In this document: piece after piece, positions 27,295 through 35,465 of the stretch | How positions within the stretch are numbered: position 1 is the stretch's first letter | Layout of the letters: every line of letters starts with the position of its first letter | DNA from: Clostridiaceae bacterium Marseille-Q4143 | Lineage (GTDB): Bacteria > Bacillota > Clostridia > Lachnospirales > Lachnospiraceae | DNA: 64,000 bases | Reading direction: 5' to 3' | NCBI GenBank assembly: GCA_018228645.1 | Contig: CP073693.1 | Span: 3,256,979 to 3,320,978 of the forward strand | Notes under the pieces: model-generated | Database searches by the model: none | Told to the model about the DNA's origin: nothing | The model's input: the letters and a program-made list of their open reading frames with translations, nothing else | Program-made: the position numbers and the translations under genes

Positions 27295-29649
27295 CTACTT
27301 CTCTTTCTTCCACATAATTGTGACTTTAAAAAGATCTCCGTCTGTCTCTACCTTAAATTCACCGCCCTGCAGTTCCGTAAAACTCTGGGCAATCGCAAGA
27401 CCAAGACCGCTTCCTTCGGTATTTCTGGAAAGATCACCTCTTACAAACCGCTCCGTGATCTCCTCCGGTGTAAAATTCATCTCCGTTGCAGACATATTTT
27501 TCAGGCTGACGGTAACTTTTCCATCCTGATCATTCATGGCAATATACACGCGAGAATGAGCCATGGAATATTTTAGAATATTCTGCACCAGGTTATCAAT
27601 AATACGGAAGGTTCTCTGCGGATCCAGACGCAGGATACATTTCTCCTCCGGCAGACTCCACCGGAAATCCAGTGTGCTTGACTGAATTTTATCCTCATTT
27701 TCCAGTCGTACTTCCTTGATAAGGCTCACCAGATCTACTTCGTCATAATTCATGACGATGTTGTCAGTGGTCGCCTTGCTGATCTCAAACAAATCCTCAA
27801 TCAGCACTTTCAGCCGCTGGGATTTTTTCTCCAGGGTTGCCACATATTCTTTACGTTCTTCCTCTGTGATATCTTCTTTTTTCAGCAGATCCACATAGGT
27901 GATAATAGCGGTCAATGGTGTCTTTAAGTCATGAGATACATTCGTAATAAGCTCCGTCTTCATATTCCGGCTTCTTACTTCCTCATCTACCGCTTTCCGG
28001 AACCCACTTTGAATCGAAGTCAGCTGATCCCGGATGGGATTAAAAATCCCCATGTCCTCTTCCGTAGAAGCATTCAGATCTCCATCAGCAATGGTCTGTG
28101 TGACATTTAAAAGTTTTTTATAATTTTCCTGAATCTCTCCGCATTTTTTCTTGATAAGCACATACAAAAGAATCGAATAAATAATTGCTCCAAAGATTCC
28201 TCCAAACCAGATACAGCACAGCAGAACCACAATCAGTCCATTAATGCCGACCACTTTCCAGATATTTCTGGTCAGATGCTCATCCAGCTCCACATCCGTC
28301 GCCCAATTCCACAGCCTGAGCCACTGACGTTTCAGCCATACGAAAAACCGGAAGAACAGCGTCTGTTCCCAGATCGTCCGGAGTGGATGTGTGATATACG
28401 GAAGCAGGGAAGCCATCAGCCAGTACCAGCCAAATGCAAAGCAGCTCCAGAACAGCCAGATCAAGAATACCGCTACTGCGGGGGCATACTGTCCCAACGC
28501 CATATCTGATTCCAGGTAACCGGTCAGAGAATCCGATCCTCTCTTAAGCGTCAGTATCGCAAATTCATTCCCCAGCGCCCAGACTGTACCAACTGCTCCC
28601 ATACACCCGATCACAAAGCTTACTTCTGTTGGCAGACGGAAAATCCGGTATTTCCGCAGTTCGAGAGAAGGGATATTTTGCAGGATAAGCGCCAGCAATG
28701 CCATGGCAATGATGATGACCATACCTGCCGTGGCAATACCGCTGTTATTATAAGCAACTCTTTCCACCCAGTACTCATCATCCATGTAATTATAGCTGTC
28801 ATAATTTCCATTAATTCCGAAGACAAACGTCACATTCTGAATGATTGGAAGTGACATCTGCCTCAGCAGTGCATCATTACCAGCCTGATCAACTCTCAGA
28901 TAGGTTTCATCACCAGATACCACGGTACCAGACTCCACATTGATGGCAGTATCCTCGTCGGTCTCATCATAGCTGACCTCATAGTCTTCGCCTTCATCCA
29001 TGCCATTGTCATCCATGAGCTGTCCAATCGTTGCCTGCGTGAGACATTCGGTCAGATTTGACAGGCCGCCGATCTCATCCAGATCGAGATTCCATGTCTT
29101 ACGGATATTCGGAACGCCTCTGCTGTCATAGGAAATGACCAGGCCGGAAGAATAGTAATCAAACATATCCACTCCGTCGTTATAAACTGCCTGCAGCAGT
29201 CTGGCATCCGAGCCGAAATTTTTGTCCACCCCTTTCGCATAGCTGGCATATTCGTAGATATCCTGTACCGTTACATACTGGTTTCTCATGTTCTTCATGA
29301 GTCTTGCGGCCGCTTCTTTTAAGCCCGCCTGCTCACTGTCTGTCAGTTTTCCTTTGTCATAGTTCTGTGTCAGATAAGTATAGGCATTCATATCCGGTGT
29401 AATCTCATAATTCAGATAGTAAATCGAGGATAACAGATACCGTTCAAAGTCGTCACCTACTGTAAATGCAGCCACATCACGATTTTTACTTACTCTGGCT
29501 TCTTCCTCTGTCTGATAAGTCTGAATCCTTTTCTGCGCTTTCTGCCAGAATACCGGATAGAGATTGCACATAATCACACCTGCCAAAGACACGCAAAGCA
29601 GTACTGCCAGTATTCCTTTGTATTTATTGTTTTTCCATTTTATAGCCAA
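27295..29649 (-). CDS. Large membrane sensor histidine kinase
   Basis: 784 residues. One membrane helix near 13-31, then an extracytoplasmic region to about residue 300 with no motif I recognise, then a block of about five further helices between roughly 305 and 500 with Trp-rich loops (FWSCFAFGWYWL). The cytoplasmic part has the H-box ITNVSHDLKTPLTAIITYVD, an N-box with IIDNLVQNILKYS and the G-box EGSGLGLAIAQSF. It overlaps its response regulator by 26 nt. The signal is unknown. The extra helix block between sensor and kinase is unlike the common two-helix layout. Confidence 0.9.
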   Translation of the reverse strand: MAIKWKNNKYKGILAVLLCVSLAGVIMCNLYPVFWQKAQKRIQTYQTEEEARVSKNRDVAAFTVGDDFERYLLSSIYYLNYEITPDMNAYTYLTQNYDKGKLTDSEQAGLKEAAARLMKNMRNQYVTVQDIYEYASYAKGVDKNFGSDARLLQAVYNDGVDMFDYYSSGLVISYDSRGVPNIRKTWNLDLDEIGGLSNLTECLTQATIGQLMDDNGMDEGEDYEVSYDETDEDTAINVESGTVVSGDETYLRVDQAGNDALLRQMSLPIIQNVTFVFGINGNYDSYNYMDDEYWVERVAYNNSGIATAGMVIIIAMALLALILQNIPSLELRKYRIFRLPTEVSFVIGCMGAVGTVWALGNEFAILTLKRGSDSLTGYLESDMALGQYAPAVAVFLIWLFWSCFAFGWYWLMASLLPYITHPLRTIWEQTLFFRFFVWLKRQWLRLWNWATDVELDEHLTRNIWKVVGINGLIVVLLCCIWFGGIFGAIIYSILLYVLIKKKCGEIQENYKKLLNVTQTIADGDLNASTEEDMGIFNPIRDQLTSIQSGFRKAVDEEVRSRNMKTELITNVSHDLKTPLTAIITYVDLLKKEDITEEERKEYVATLEKKSQRLKVLIEDLFEISKATTDNIVMNYDEVDLVSLIKEVRLENEDKIQSSTLDFRWSLPEEKCILRLDPQRTFRIIDNLVQNILKYSMAHSRVYIAMNDQDGKVTVSLKNMSATEMNFTPEEITERFVRGDLSRNTEGSGLGLAIAQSFTELQGGEFKVETDGDLFKVTIMWKKEK

Positions 29650-30337
29650 CGCCCCACACCACCTTCAAATATTTTGGATTTTTCGGGTTAATCTCGATCT
29701 TCTCACGGATATTCCGCACATGCACCATGATCGTATCTGAATTGACTGCTTTCTCATTCCAGACCCTCTCATAGATCTCATCAGAAGAGAACACTCTTCC
29801 CGGATGCTTCATCAGCAGCAACAGAATCCGGTACTCCATTGGGGTCACCTTCACCGGCACACCATCCACCCGGAGTTCTACTTTTTCCTCATTGAGTTCC
29901 AGACCGCCGATCCGGTAAATGTGCTGTTCTTCTTCCTTTGATCCGCCGTCCTTTAATTTTTCCAGATAACGGCTGTAGCGGCGCAGCTGGGAATTGACCC
30001 TTGCCAGAAGCTCCAGCGGCGTAAAGGGTTTGGTCACATAATCGTCCGCTCCCATGTTAAGTCCCAGAATCTTATCCACTTCCTCCGATTTTGCAGAGAG
30101 CATAATCACCGGGAAATCATAGTCTTTACGCATCTCCATGACCATCTGGATTCCATCTTTTCTCGGCATCATCACATCCACGATTGCCAGATGAATTTCC
30201 TCTCTGTATATGATCTCCAGTCCTTCGATTCCATCCGCAGCTTTGAATACTTCATAGCCCTGACTTTTCAGATAAATCTCGATTCCGTCCCGAATCTCTT
30301 TGTCGTCCTCGACGACTAACACATGATATTTCTCCAT
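29624..30337 (-). CDS. OmpR/PhoB family response regulator
   Basis: 237 residues from ATG 30337 (MEKYHVLVVEDDKEIRDGIE), with AGGAAAAG upstream; an in-frame extension to 30358 is possible but weaker. The receiver domain has the acidic pair EDD, the phospho-acceptor Asp in LAIVDVMMPRKDG and the Lys in DDYVTKPF. The C-terminal winged helix ends in VRNIREKIEINPKNPKYLKV and VWGVGYKME. Partner of the overlapping kinase gene downstream. Confidence 0.94.
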   Translation of the reverse strand: MEKYHVLVVEDDKEIRDGIEIYLKSQGYEVFKAADGIEGLEIIYREEIHLAIVDVMMPRKDGIQMVMEMRKDYDFPVIMLSAKSEEVDKILGLNMGADDYVTKPFTPLELLARVNSQLRRYSRYLEKLKDGGSKEEEQHIYRIGGLELNEEKVELRVDGVPVKVTPMEYRILLLLMKHPGRVFSSDEIYERVWNEKAVNSDTIMVHVRNIREKIEINPKNPKYLKVVWGVGYKMEKQ

Positions 30338-30393
30338 TTCACTTTTCCTGCCCTTCATGACTTGTATTCTAACTGCCGATTCTTAAAATCAAA

Positions 30394-30432
30394 TGCAGGT
30401 ATTTCTAAAAAAATTCTGAAGAAATACCTGCA
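30394..30432. repeat. 13-bp inverted repeat, terminator-like
   Basis: Arms TGCAGGTATTTCT and its complement separated by 13 nt of A-rich (plus) or T-rich (minus) sequence. It lies 10 nt after the comB stop and ahead of the response regulator gene, on the same strand as both. The U-tract after the stem is poor (CATTTGATTTT), so it may be a weak terminator, an mRNA end stabiliser or an operator for the regulator itself. Confidence 0.5.
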
Positions 30433-30442
30433 TACTTTCTAA

Positions 30443-31138
30443 TTATAAATCTACTCTATGAACTTCAAACATGTCCTCTGACCGTCTGGTTACCTGCAGG
30501 ACAAAATCGAATCGGTCCACATCTGTGCACAGCTGATAATCTTCTGCCGGAAATACCTCCTGGGTCTCCGGCCGGAAAAATTTTTCCCCGGATTCGGTGT
30601 GACGGAGTGTTTTCAGTTCTGCCTCCATATCAAGAGAGGTTCCTTCCACCAGACTCTTAATATAGCGGGCACATAAAACATCTTCCGGCGCGGAGGCCTT
30701 TCCTTCCAGTCCCATGGCAACCAGAGAGACCTGATCCGGCTGTACTTTCTGAATGTAACGCGCAATGGCCGCTGCGTTGACCAGACTTCCCGTGATAATC
30801 TCCTCTGCTCCTGCAGCATTGACGATTCCCTGGGTTCCGGCACTGGTGGTGTGGATCAGTGTCTTTCCCTCAAGATCGGCGTCTGCGGTCTGGGACGGAG
30901 AATTTCCATATTGAAATCCCGGAAGAATCACACCGTGACGCTCTCCTATCAGAACCGCCTCCGGATGGTTTTCTTTCCATGCATAAGCGGTCTCTTTCGC
31001 CCCCACCGGACACAACTGTGCCGGATGTTTTGCCATCAGATAGCACTCCAGGGAAAATGCCCGGAAGACATCAATAATAACGGTCAGCCCTTTCGCCTGT
31101 CTGGCCCCTTCTATCATTTCCAAAATCTGAATATTCAT
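30443..31138 (-). CDS. 2-phosphosulfolactate phosphatase family (ComB-like)
   Basis: 231 residues from ATG 31138 (MNIQILEMIEGARQAKGLTV); an extension to 31171 would overlap the gene before it. The blocks VIIDVFRAFSLECYLMA, IGERHGVILPGFQYGNSPSQ and IHTTSAGTQGIVNA are typical of ComB, a Mg-dependent phosphatase known from coenzyme M synthesis in methanogens. ComB homologues are widespread in Clostridia without the rest of that pathway, and no comA, comC or comDE is in view, so the substrate here is open. Confidence 0.85.
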   Translation of the reverse strand: MNIQILEMIEGARQAKGLTVIIDVFRAFSLECYLMAKHPAQLCPVGAKETAYAWKENHPEAVLIGERHGVILPGFQYGNSPSQTADADLEGKTLIHTTSAGTQGIVNAAGAEEIITGSLVNAAAIARYIQKVQPDQVSLVAMGLEGKASAPEDVLCARYIKSLVEGTSLDMEAELKTLRHTESGEKFFRPETQEVFPAEDYQLCTDVDRFDFVLQVTRRSEDMFEVHRVDL

Positions 31139-31154
31139 CTTTTTCTGCCTCAAT

Positions 31155-31724
31155 CTAATTGTCTGATCCATTCTGACAAAGCCTTTCTGCCAGCTCGTCC
31201 AGTTTTTTTCTCACATCCGGGCGCTCCGCAAGTCCTTTCTTATCTGAGCCGCCCATGGTTACGATACCTTCACAGACTGCTCCCAGATCATCCAGCATGT
31301 ACTGGAACGTAGTGGATGCTCCCAGAAACTGCCGTTCGGATTCCGGTGCTCCGCCCACCAGCAGAATCGCCCCTTTCCGGTAAGGCTTTTTTCTCCCTCC
31401 CCGGATGATGGCTGCCCAGTATACCTGCAGCCGGTCCAATACTGCTTTCATGGATCCTGGAATATTATAAAAATATACCGGAGCTGCGAAAATAATCCGA
31501 TCCGCTGCGTCGAGCTTCGCGTAGATCTCATTCATAGGATCATCAATGGCACATTTAGGATGGGTAAAGCAGTAGCGACAGTCCCTGCAGGGAGTAATGT
31601 CTTTCCGGTTATCCACCGACAGCCATTCCACTTCGCCGTCAAGCTGTCCTGCCAGATATTCTGCCATGGCAATCGTATGTCCTTTTTTTCTCGGTGTTCC
31701 AGTGATAATCAGTGTTTTCATCAT
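31155..31724 (-). CDS. Flavodoxin-fold NAD(P)H-dependent FMN reductase family protein
   Basis: 189 residues starting MMKTLIITGTPRKKGHTIAM, the phosphate-binding loop of the flavodoxin-like fold, with a Cys-containing CRDCRYCFTHPKCAIDD segment and IIFAAPVYFYNIPGSMKAVLDR, the usual FMN-binding region in iron-sulfur flavoprotein/multimeric flavodoxin relatives. The cysteines C-x2-C-x5-C may bind a cluster or a metal. Redox partner unknown. It overlaps or nearly touches comB downstream. Confidence 0.85.
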   Translation of the reverse strand: MMKTLIITGTPRKKGHTIAMAEYLAGQLDGEVEWLSVDNRKDITPCRDCRYCFTHPKCAIDDPMNEIYAKLDAADRIIFAAPVYFYNIPGSMKAVLDRLQVYWAAIIRGGRKKPYRKGAILLVGGAPESERQFLGASTTFQYMLDDLGAVCEGIVTMGGSDKKGLAERPDVRKKLDELAERLCQNGSDN

Positions 31725-31740
31725 TGTTCCTTTTCTTTTT

Positions 31741-32472
31741 TTATAGAAGCATTCCCGGTAATATCCATCTGCCGATAACTCCGTAGATCAGCAGATGAAC
31801 TGGATAAAACCAATAGAAAAACCATTTGGGCTGCCGCCCCCGCTCCCCATTATAAAACCAGATGGGGATGAAAGCCAACGGTGCCGGAAGCTCCCAGTAA
31901 GTACAGATCGCTCCTGTGATACACTGCTGGAATCTGGATTCCCGCATAAGATAGAGCACGACAATCAAAGCCACTCCCATTGCTCCATAGTCACAGTGCA
32001 CCAGTTCTCCCAGCGCACATCCGGCTGCGGCAATCACCAGACGCAGATACCAGACATCCTTCTGGGTTTTCAATGCCCAGATGGTCAGAAGTCCAAGCAG
32101 CAAAGTTACATACACATTCTGATACTGCCAGTCAAAGAATTTCCCGCGCACTGCCAGATCAAAAGGAATCTCGCTGATCAGTGCAAAAATTCCCAGCCGC
32201 ATGGCATATTTTTTCACATCCCTGGTATGAAGAAATCCTTCCACCAAAAGGAAACAGAAAATCGGAAAGGCCGGCCGGCCAATATACCGTAAGATCCGGT
32301 CCACCCGCAGTAACTCGTTCCAGTGATCGGAAAACAGATTTCCCAGAGGTGACCTGCCCCAGACGTTCATCACATAGGTTTCCAGAACAGATGCCCCGAA
32401 ATGGTCAATGACCATGGTGATAACCGCAAACCATTTGAGTACGCTGCCGCTGATCCCCCATTTAGTCTTCAT
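31741..32472 (-). CDS. TraX family membrane protein
   Basis: 243 residues with about seven to eight predicted helices, opening WGISGSVLKWFAVITMVIDH and with IGRPAFPIFCFLLVEGFLHT, the TraX signature, and FALISEIPFDLAV. TraX was named for N-acetylation of F-pilin, but chromosomal relatives in Firmicutes are acyltransferase-3-like proteins of unknown role. No conjugation genes are nearby. Overlaps the end of the next gene upstream by 11 nt. Confidence 0.88.
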   Translation of the reverse strand: MKTKWGISGSVLKWFAVITMVIDHFGASVLETYVMNVWGRSPLGNLFSDHWNELLRVDRILRYIGRPAFPIFCFLLVEGFLHTRDVKKYAMRLGIFALISEIPFDLAVRGKFFDWQYQNVYVTLLLGLLTIWALKTQKDVWYLRLVIAAAGCALGELVHCDYGAMGVALIVVLYLMRESRFQQCITGAICTYWELPAPLAFIPIWFYNGERGRQPKWFFYWFYPVHLLIYGVIGRWILPGMLL

Positions 32473-33133
32473 GCTTCTTCACTACTTCGCCCTGTTTCTT
32501 ATAAATAGAATGTGCCGGCACTACACCTCTTACGGAAGACAACGGATAAATATTGCTCTGTCTACCGATCACCGTACCCGGGTTCAGGACAGAACCGCAT
32601 CCAACTTCTACATTGTCACCGATCATGGCACCAAATTTTTTGATACCGGTCTCAATATCTCCCTCCGGTGTATGTACTTTCACCAGATGTTTATCAGATT
32701 TTACATTGGACGTGATGGAACCCGCTCCCATATGTGCCTTGTATCCAAGAATAGAATCACCCACATAGTTGTAATGGGGAACCTGTACTTTATTGAAAAG
32801 CACCACATTTTTCAGTTCGGTGGAATTGCCGACCACAGCCCCTTCGCCTACCAGTGCGTTACCGCGGATAAATGCACAGTGACGCACCTCTGCTTCTTTT
32901 CCGATGATGGCCGGTCCATGTATATAAGCGCTTGGAAATACATTGGCAGATTTTGCAATCCATACATCCTCGCCTACTTTGTCATACTCCTCCGGATCCA
33001 GGGCTGCACCTAATTTTTTGATAAATTCACCGATTTTCGGAAGTGCCTCCCACGGATAGGTCAGACCGTCAAAAAGCTCTGCTGCGATCGTCTCGTTTAA
33101 GTCATACAGATCCTGAATGGTAATGTTGCTCAT
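32462..33133 (-). CDS. Left-handed beta-helix protein, UDP-GlcNAc pyrophosphorylase C-domain-like
   Basis: 223 residues from ATG 33133 (MSNITIQDLYDLNETIAAEL), after AAAGGAG. The N-terminal 60 residues are helical; the rest is a hexapeptide-repeat beta-helix (VFPSAYIHGPAIIGKEAEVR; FIRGNALVGEGAVVGNSTEL; IGDNVEVGCGSVLNPGTVIG). It resembles the acetyltransferase half of GlmU without a nucleotidyltransferase domain. Probably an acyl- or acetyltransferase on a sugar nucleotide; substrate unknown. It ends 4 nt after topB starts its own downstream gap, so it is likely cotranscribed with topB. Confidence 0.83.
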   Translation of the reverse strand: MSNITIQDLYDLNETIAAELFDGLTYPWEALPKIGEFIKKLGAALDPEEYDKVGEDVWIAKSANVFPSAYIHGPAIIGKEAEVRHCAFIRGNALVGEGAVVGNSTELKNVVLFNKVQVPHYNYVGDSILGYKAHMGAGSITSNVKSDKHLVKVHTPEGDIETGIKKFGAMIGDNVEVGCGSVLNPGTVIGRQSNIYPLSSVRGVVPAHSIYKKQGEVVKKHED

Positions 33134-33137
33134 ACTG

Positions 33138-35171
33138 TTATTCTCCTTTTTGCTTTGTTGGGGTTTTCTCTGTCTTTTTATAATATGCTGCTGCCGCCTC
33201 AAAATAAGGCCTCATGGCAAAATGCTGTCGGCTTCCCAGCACCTGCTCCGTTCTGCTGCGGACAAAATGTTCCAGTTTTCCCATATATTCATCCTGGGTA
33301 ATCTGGCCTTCCGCCACATAGGTAAGTCCCTTTTCCCAGCTGGCGGTCAGCTCCGGATTCAAAAGGGACCGGATGGATACGCTGACCACGTCGAAAATAT
33401 TTTCGCCCAGCAGAGTGGGGGTGATGATCTGTGTTTTTTTATTTAACGCAATATATTTATTGTTCACCAGCTTTTTCAAAATCTCTGCTCTGGTTGCGCT
33501 GGTGCCGATGCCGCTTCCCTTGATCTGTGCACGCAGATCCTCATCTTCAATAAGCTGTCCTGCATTTTCCATGGCCAGAATCATGGAACCGGAATTATAA
33601 CGCTTGGGCGGAGAGGTCTCTCCCTCCTTGATCTTCGCATTCTTCACCGCAAGCTTCATGCCTTTCCGAAGCTTCATCAAAAGCTCCAGCGTGGAAGCAT
33701 CTCCTCCGGTCTCCTCCTCTTCCCCTGCATCGTCCTTTTTCTTCTTGAACTCCAGGGCTTTCGGCGCGATTTTGAGGTATCCTTCCTCCATGAGAATCCG
33801 GAAATTCGCAAAAAATTTCTCCGTTCCCATACAGGTCACCAGCGCTGCCTTCTGATACACCGCCGGCGGATAGAAAATGCTTAAAAATCTTCTCACAATC
33901 AGCTCATAGACCTGCTGTCCGGTCTGTGACACACTTCGAAGCGCTCCAAATCCCTGACCAGTAGGAATAATTGCATAATGATCGGTAATCTGCTTGTCAT
34001 TGGTGTAGCGGCTCTTTCCAATCCCCTGCCAGGATTTTTTCTCCAGAATCTCAGCCGCTGCTTCTGCCAGCGGCTGATAATTCCGTAAGCCACCGATATT
34101 TTTATAAATCTCCTTTGCCACCGCCGTGGATAACACACGGGCGTCCGTTCGAGGATAAGTCACCAGCTTCTTCTCATAGAGCTCCTGGGTGATCTTCAGT
34201 GTCTCATCCGGACTGATCTTGAACCGCTTGGAACACTCATTCTGAAGCTCTGCCAGGTTAAATAAAAGCGGCGCATAGCGGGTCTCTTTCTTCCGCTCGA
34301 TGGAGACAAGCTCCGCCTCCTGAGGTTCCATGGCTTTTAATTTGTGAATCAGGGCTTTCGCGTCCTCTTCTTTTTTGAAACCATTTTCCTTATAAAGAAG
34401 CGGCGACTGATAGTAAGCGCTTCCTTCCACAGCACGCCATTCTCCGTCAAAGGGTTTTCCACCCAGATCCTGTACCAGCAGTACCCGGTAAAACGGTGTC
34501 TTTACAAAGCTTCGGATCTCCCGTTCTCTTCGAACCACCATACCAAGAACACAGGTCATAACCCGACCCACGGAGATCACCGTGTATTTAGTGTTCTGAA
34601 AGCTGGAAATAGCTCTTCCGTACTGTAAAGTAAGCAGTCGGGAGAAGTTGATTCCCATCAGGTAATCTTCTTTGGCACGTAGGTATGCGGCTCCCGCCAG
34701 ATTATCATACTCGGACAGGTCTTTTGCTTCCCGGATGCCGCGCAGGATCTCCTCTTCCGTCTGGGAATCGATCCAGACTCTCCGGCGTTCTTTGTCTTTC
34801 ACACCTGCCATCTGTTCTACCAGACGGTAAATGTATTCTCCTTCCCGTCCGGAGTCCGTACAGACGTAAATACATGTCACATCCGGCCGGTTCAGAAGTC
34901 CGCTCACGATCTGAAACTGCTTCTTTACACTGCCGATGACCTCATATTTCCATTCTGTGGGAAGAAACGGCAAGGTCTCCAAGGACCAGCGTTTGTATTT
35001 TTCATCGTAGACTTCCGGGTAACTCATGGTTACCAGATGACCCACGCACCAGGTCACGATGGCCTCATCGGATTCGAGGTAGCCATCTTTTCTCGCCATA
35101 TTCAGTTTCAGTGCTTTTGCGAATTCCTGCGCCACGCTGGGCTTCTCCGCAATATATAAAGATTTATTCAT
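33138..35171 (-). CDS. topB: DNA topoisomerase III (type IA)
   Basis: 677 residues. TOPRIM domain at the N-terminus (SLYIAEKPSVAQEFAKAL; YVCTDSGREGEYIYRLVEQM), the active-site Tyr near residue 337 in KKLVTYPRTDARVLS, and GIGTSATRAEILKKL in the C-terminal part. No zinc-finger tail is present, as expected for TopB rather than TopA. The gene is divergent from tmcAL, with 294 nt between the two start codons. Confidence 0.95.
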   Translation of the reverse strand: MNKSLYIAEKPSVAQEFAKALKLNMARKDGYLESDEAIVTWCVGHLVTMSYPEVYDEKYKRWSLETLPFLPTEWKYEVIGSVKKQFQIVSGLLNRPDVTCIYVCTDSGREGEYIYRLVEQMAGVKDKERRRVWIDSQTEEEILRGIREAKDLSEYDNLAGAAYLRAKEDYLMGINFSRLLTLQYGRAISSFQNTKYTVISVGRVMTCVLGMVVRREREIRSFVKTPFYRVLLVQDLGGKPFDGEWRAVEGSAYYQSPLLYKENGFKKEEDAKALIHKLKAMEPQEAELVSIERKKETRYAPLLFNLAELQNECSKRFKISPDETLKITQELYEKKLVTYPRTDARVLSTAVAKEIYKNIGGLRNYQPLAEAAAEILEKKSWQGIGKSRYTNDKQITDHYAIIPTGQGFGALRSVSQTGQQVYELIVRRFLSIFYPPAVYQKAALVTCMGTEKFFANFRILMEEGYLKIAPKALEFKKKKDDAGEEEETGGDASTLELLMKLRKGMKLAVKNAKIKEGETSPPKRYNSGSMILAMENAGQLIEDEDLRAQIKGSGIGTSATRAEILKKLVNNKYIALNKKTQIITPTLLGENIFDVVSVSIRSLLNPELTASWEKGLTYVAEGQITQDEYMGKLEHFVRSRTEQVLGSRQHFAMRPYFEAAAAYYKKTEKTPTKQKGE

Positions 35172-35220
35172 AGGTACTACACTTTCTCATTCTTTGCCAT
35201 GTGCAATTGTAACATACTTA

Positions 35221-35229
35221 TGCTATAAT
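35221..35229 (+). promoter_or_regulatory. Extended -10 promoter ahead of the structured leader of tmcAL
   Basis: TGC followed by TATAAT (35224-35229), an extended -10 element. The -35 position (GTGCAA, 17 nt upstream) is weak. Transcription would start near 35236, giving a leader of about 230 nt that contains the inverted-repeat element. Confidence 0.55.
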
Positions 35230-35234
35230 GTCCA

Positions 35235-35436
35235 TGATGTAGGGGCTTCTCCATGTCTACATCAGTGGCTGAAGGGCCAGGCGGGATGGTCATGATATTC
35301 TGTGAGCGGAACCGCTCGCGCTAAGTCCTCGATCCAGCGGTACTAACACTCAACCATCGTCTTCGACTCGTTTTCGTGAAGTACCGGGACTGCGGACGTT
35401 CCTTTCACAGAATATCATGACCATCCCGCTTGGCCC
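35235..35436 (+). repeat. Structured leader element: 8-bp hairpin plus a 32-bp-arm inverted repeat
   Basis: The first hairpin pairs TGATGTAG (35235-35242) with CTACATCA (35257-35264). Then 35274-35305 pairs with 35405-35436 over 32 positions, 31 Watson-Crick and one G-T. The 99-nt apex holds GGAAC/GTTCC, ACCGCT/AGCGGT and GGTACT/AGTACC pairings (the last two share bases). It fills most of the gap between topB and tmcAL. It has no open reading frame of note. It could be a non-autonomous mobile or dispersed repeat, or a structured RNA domain; the sequence alone does not decide. Confidence 0.75.
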
Positions 35437-35465
35437 CTGCACTATTATTTCCAGGGAGTACTTTC

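Noticed and set aside
35235..35436. Intrinsic terminator or tRNA-like gene between topB and tmcAL
   Set aside because: No U-tract follows the long stem and no cloverleaf or T-arm can be drawn; kept as an unclassified structured element.
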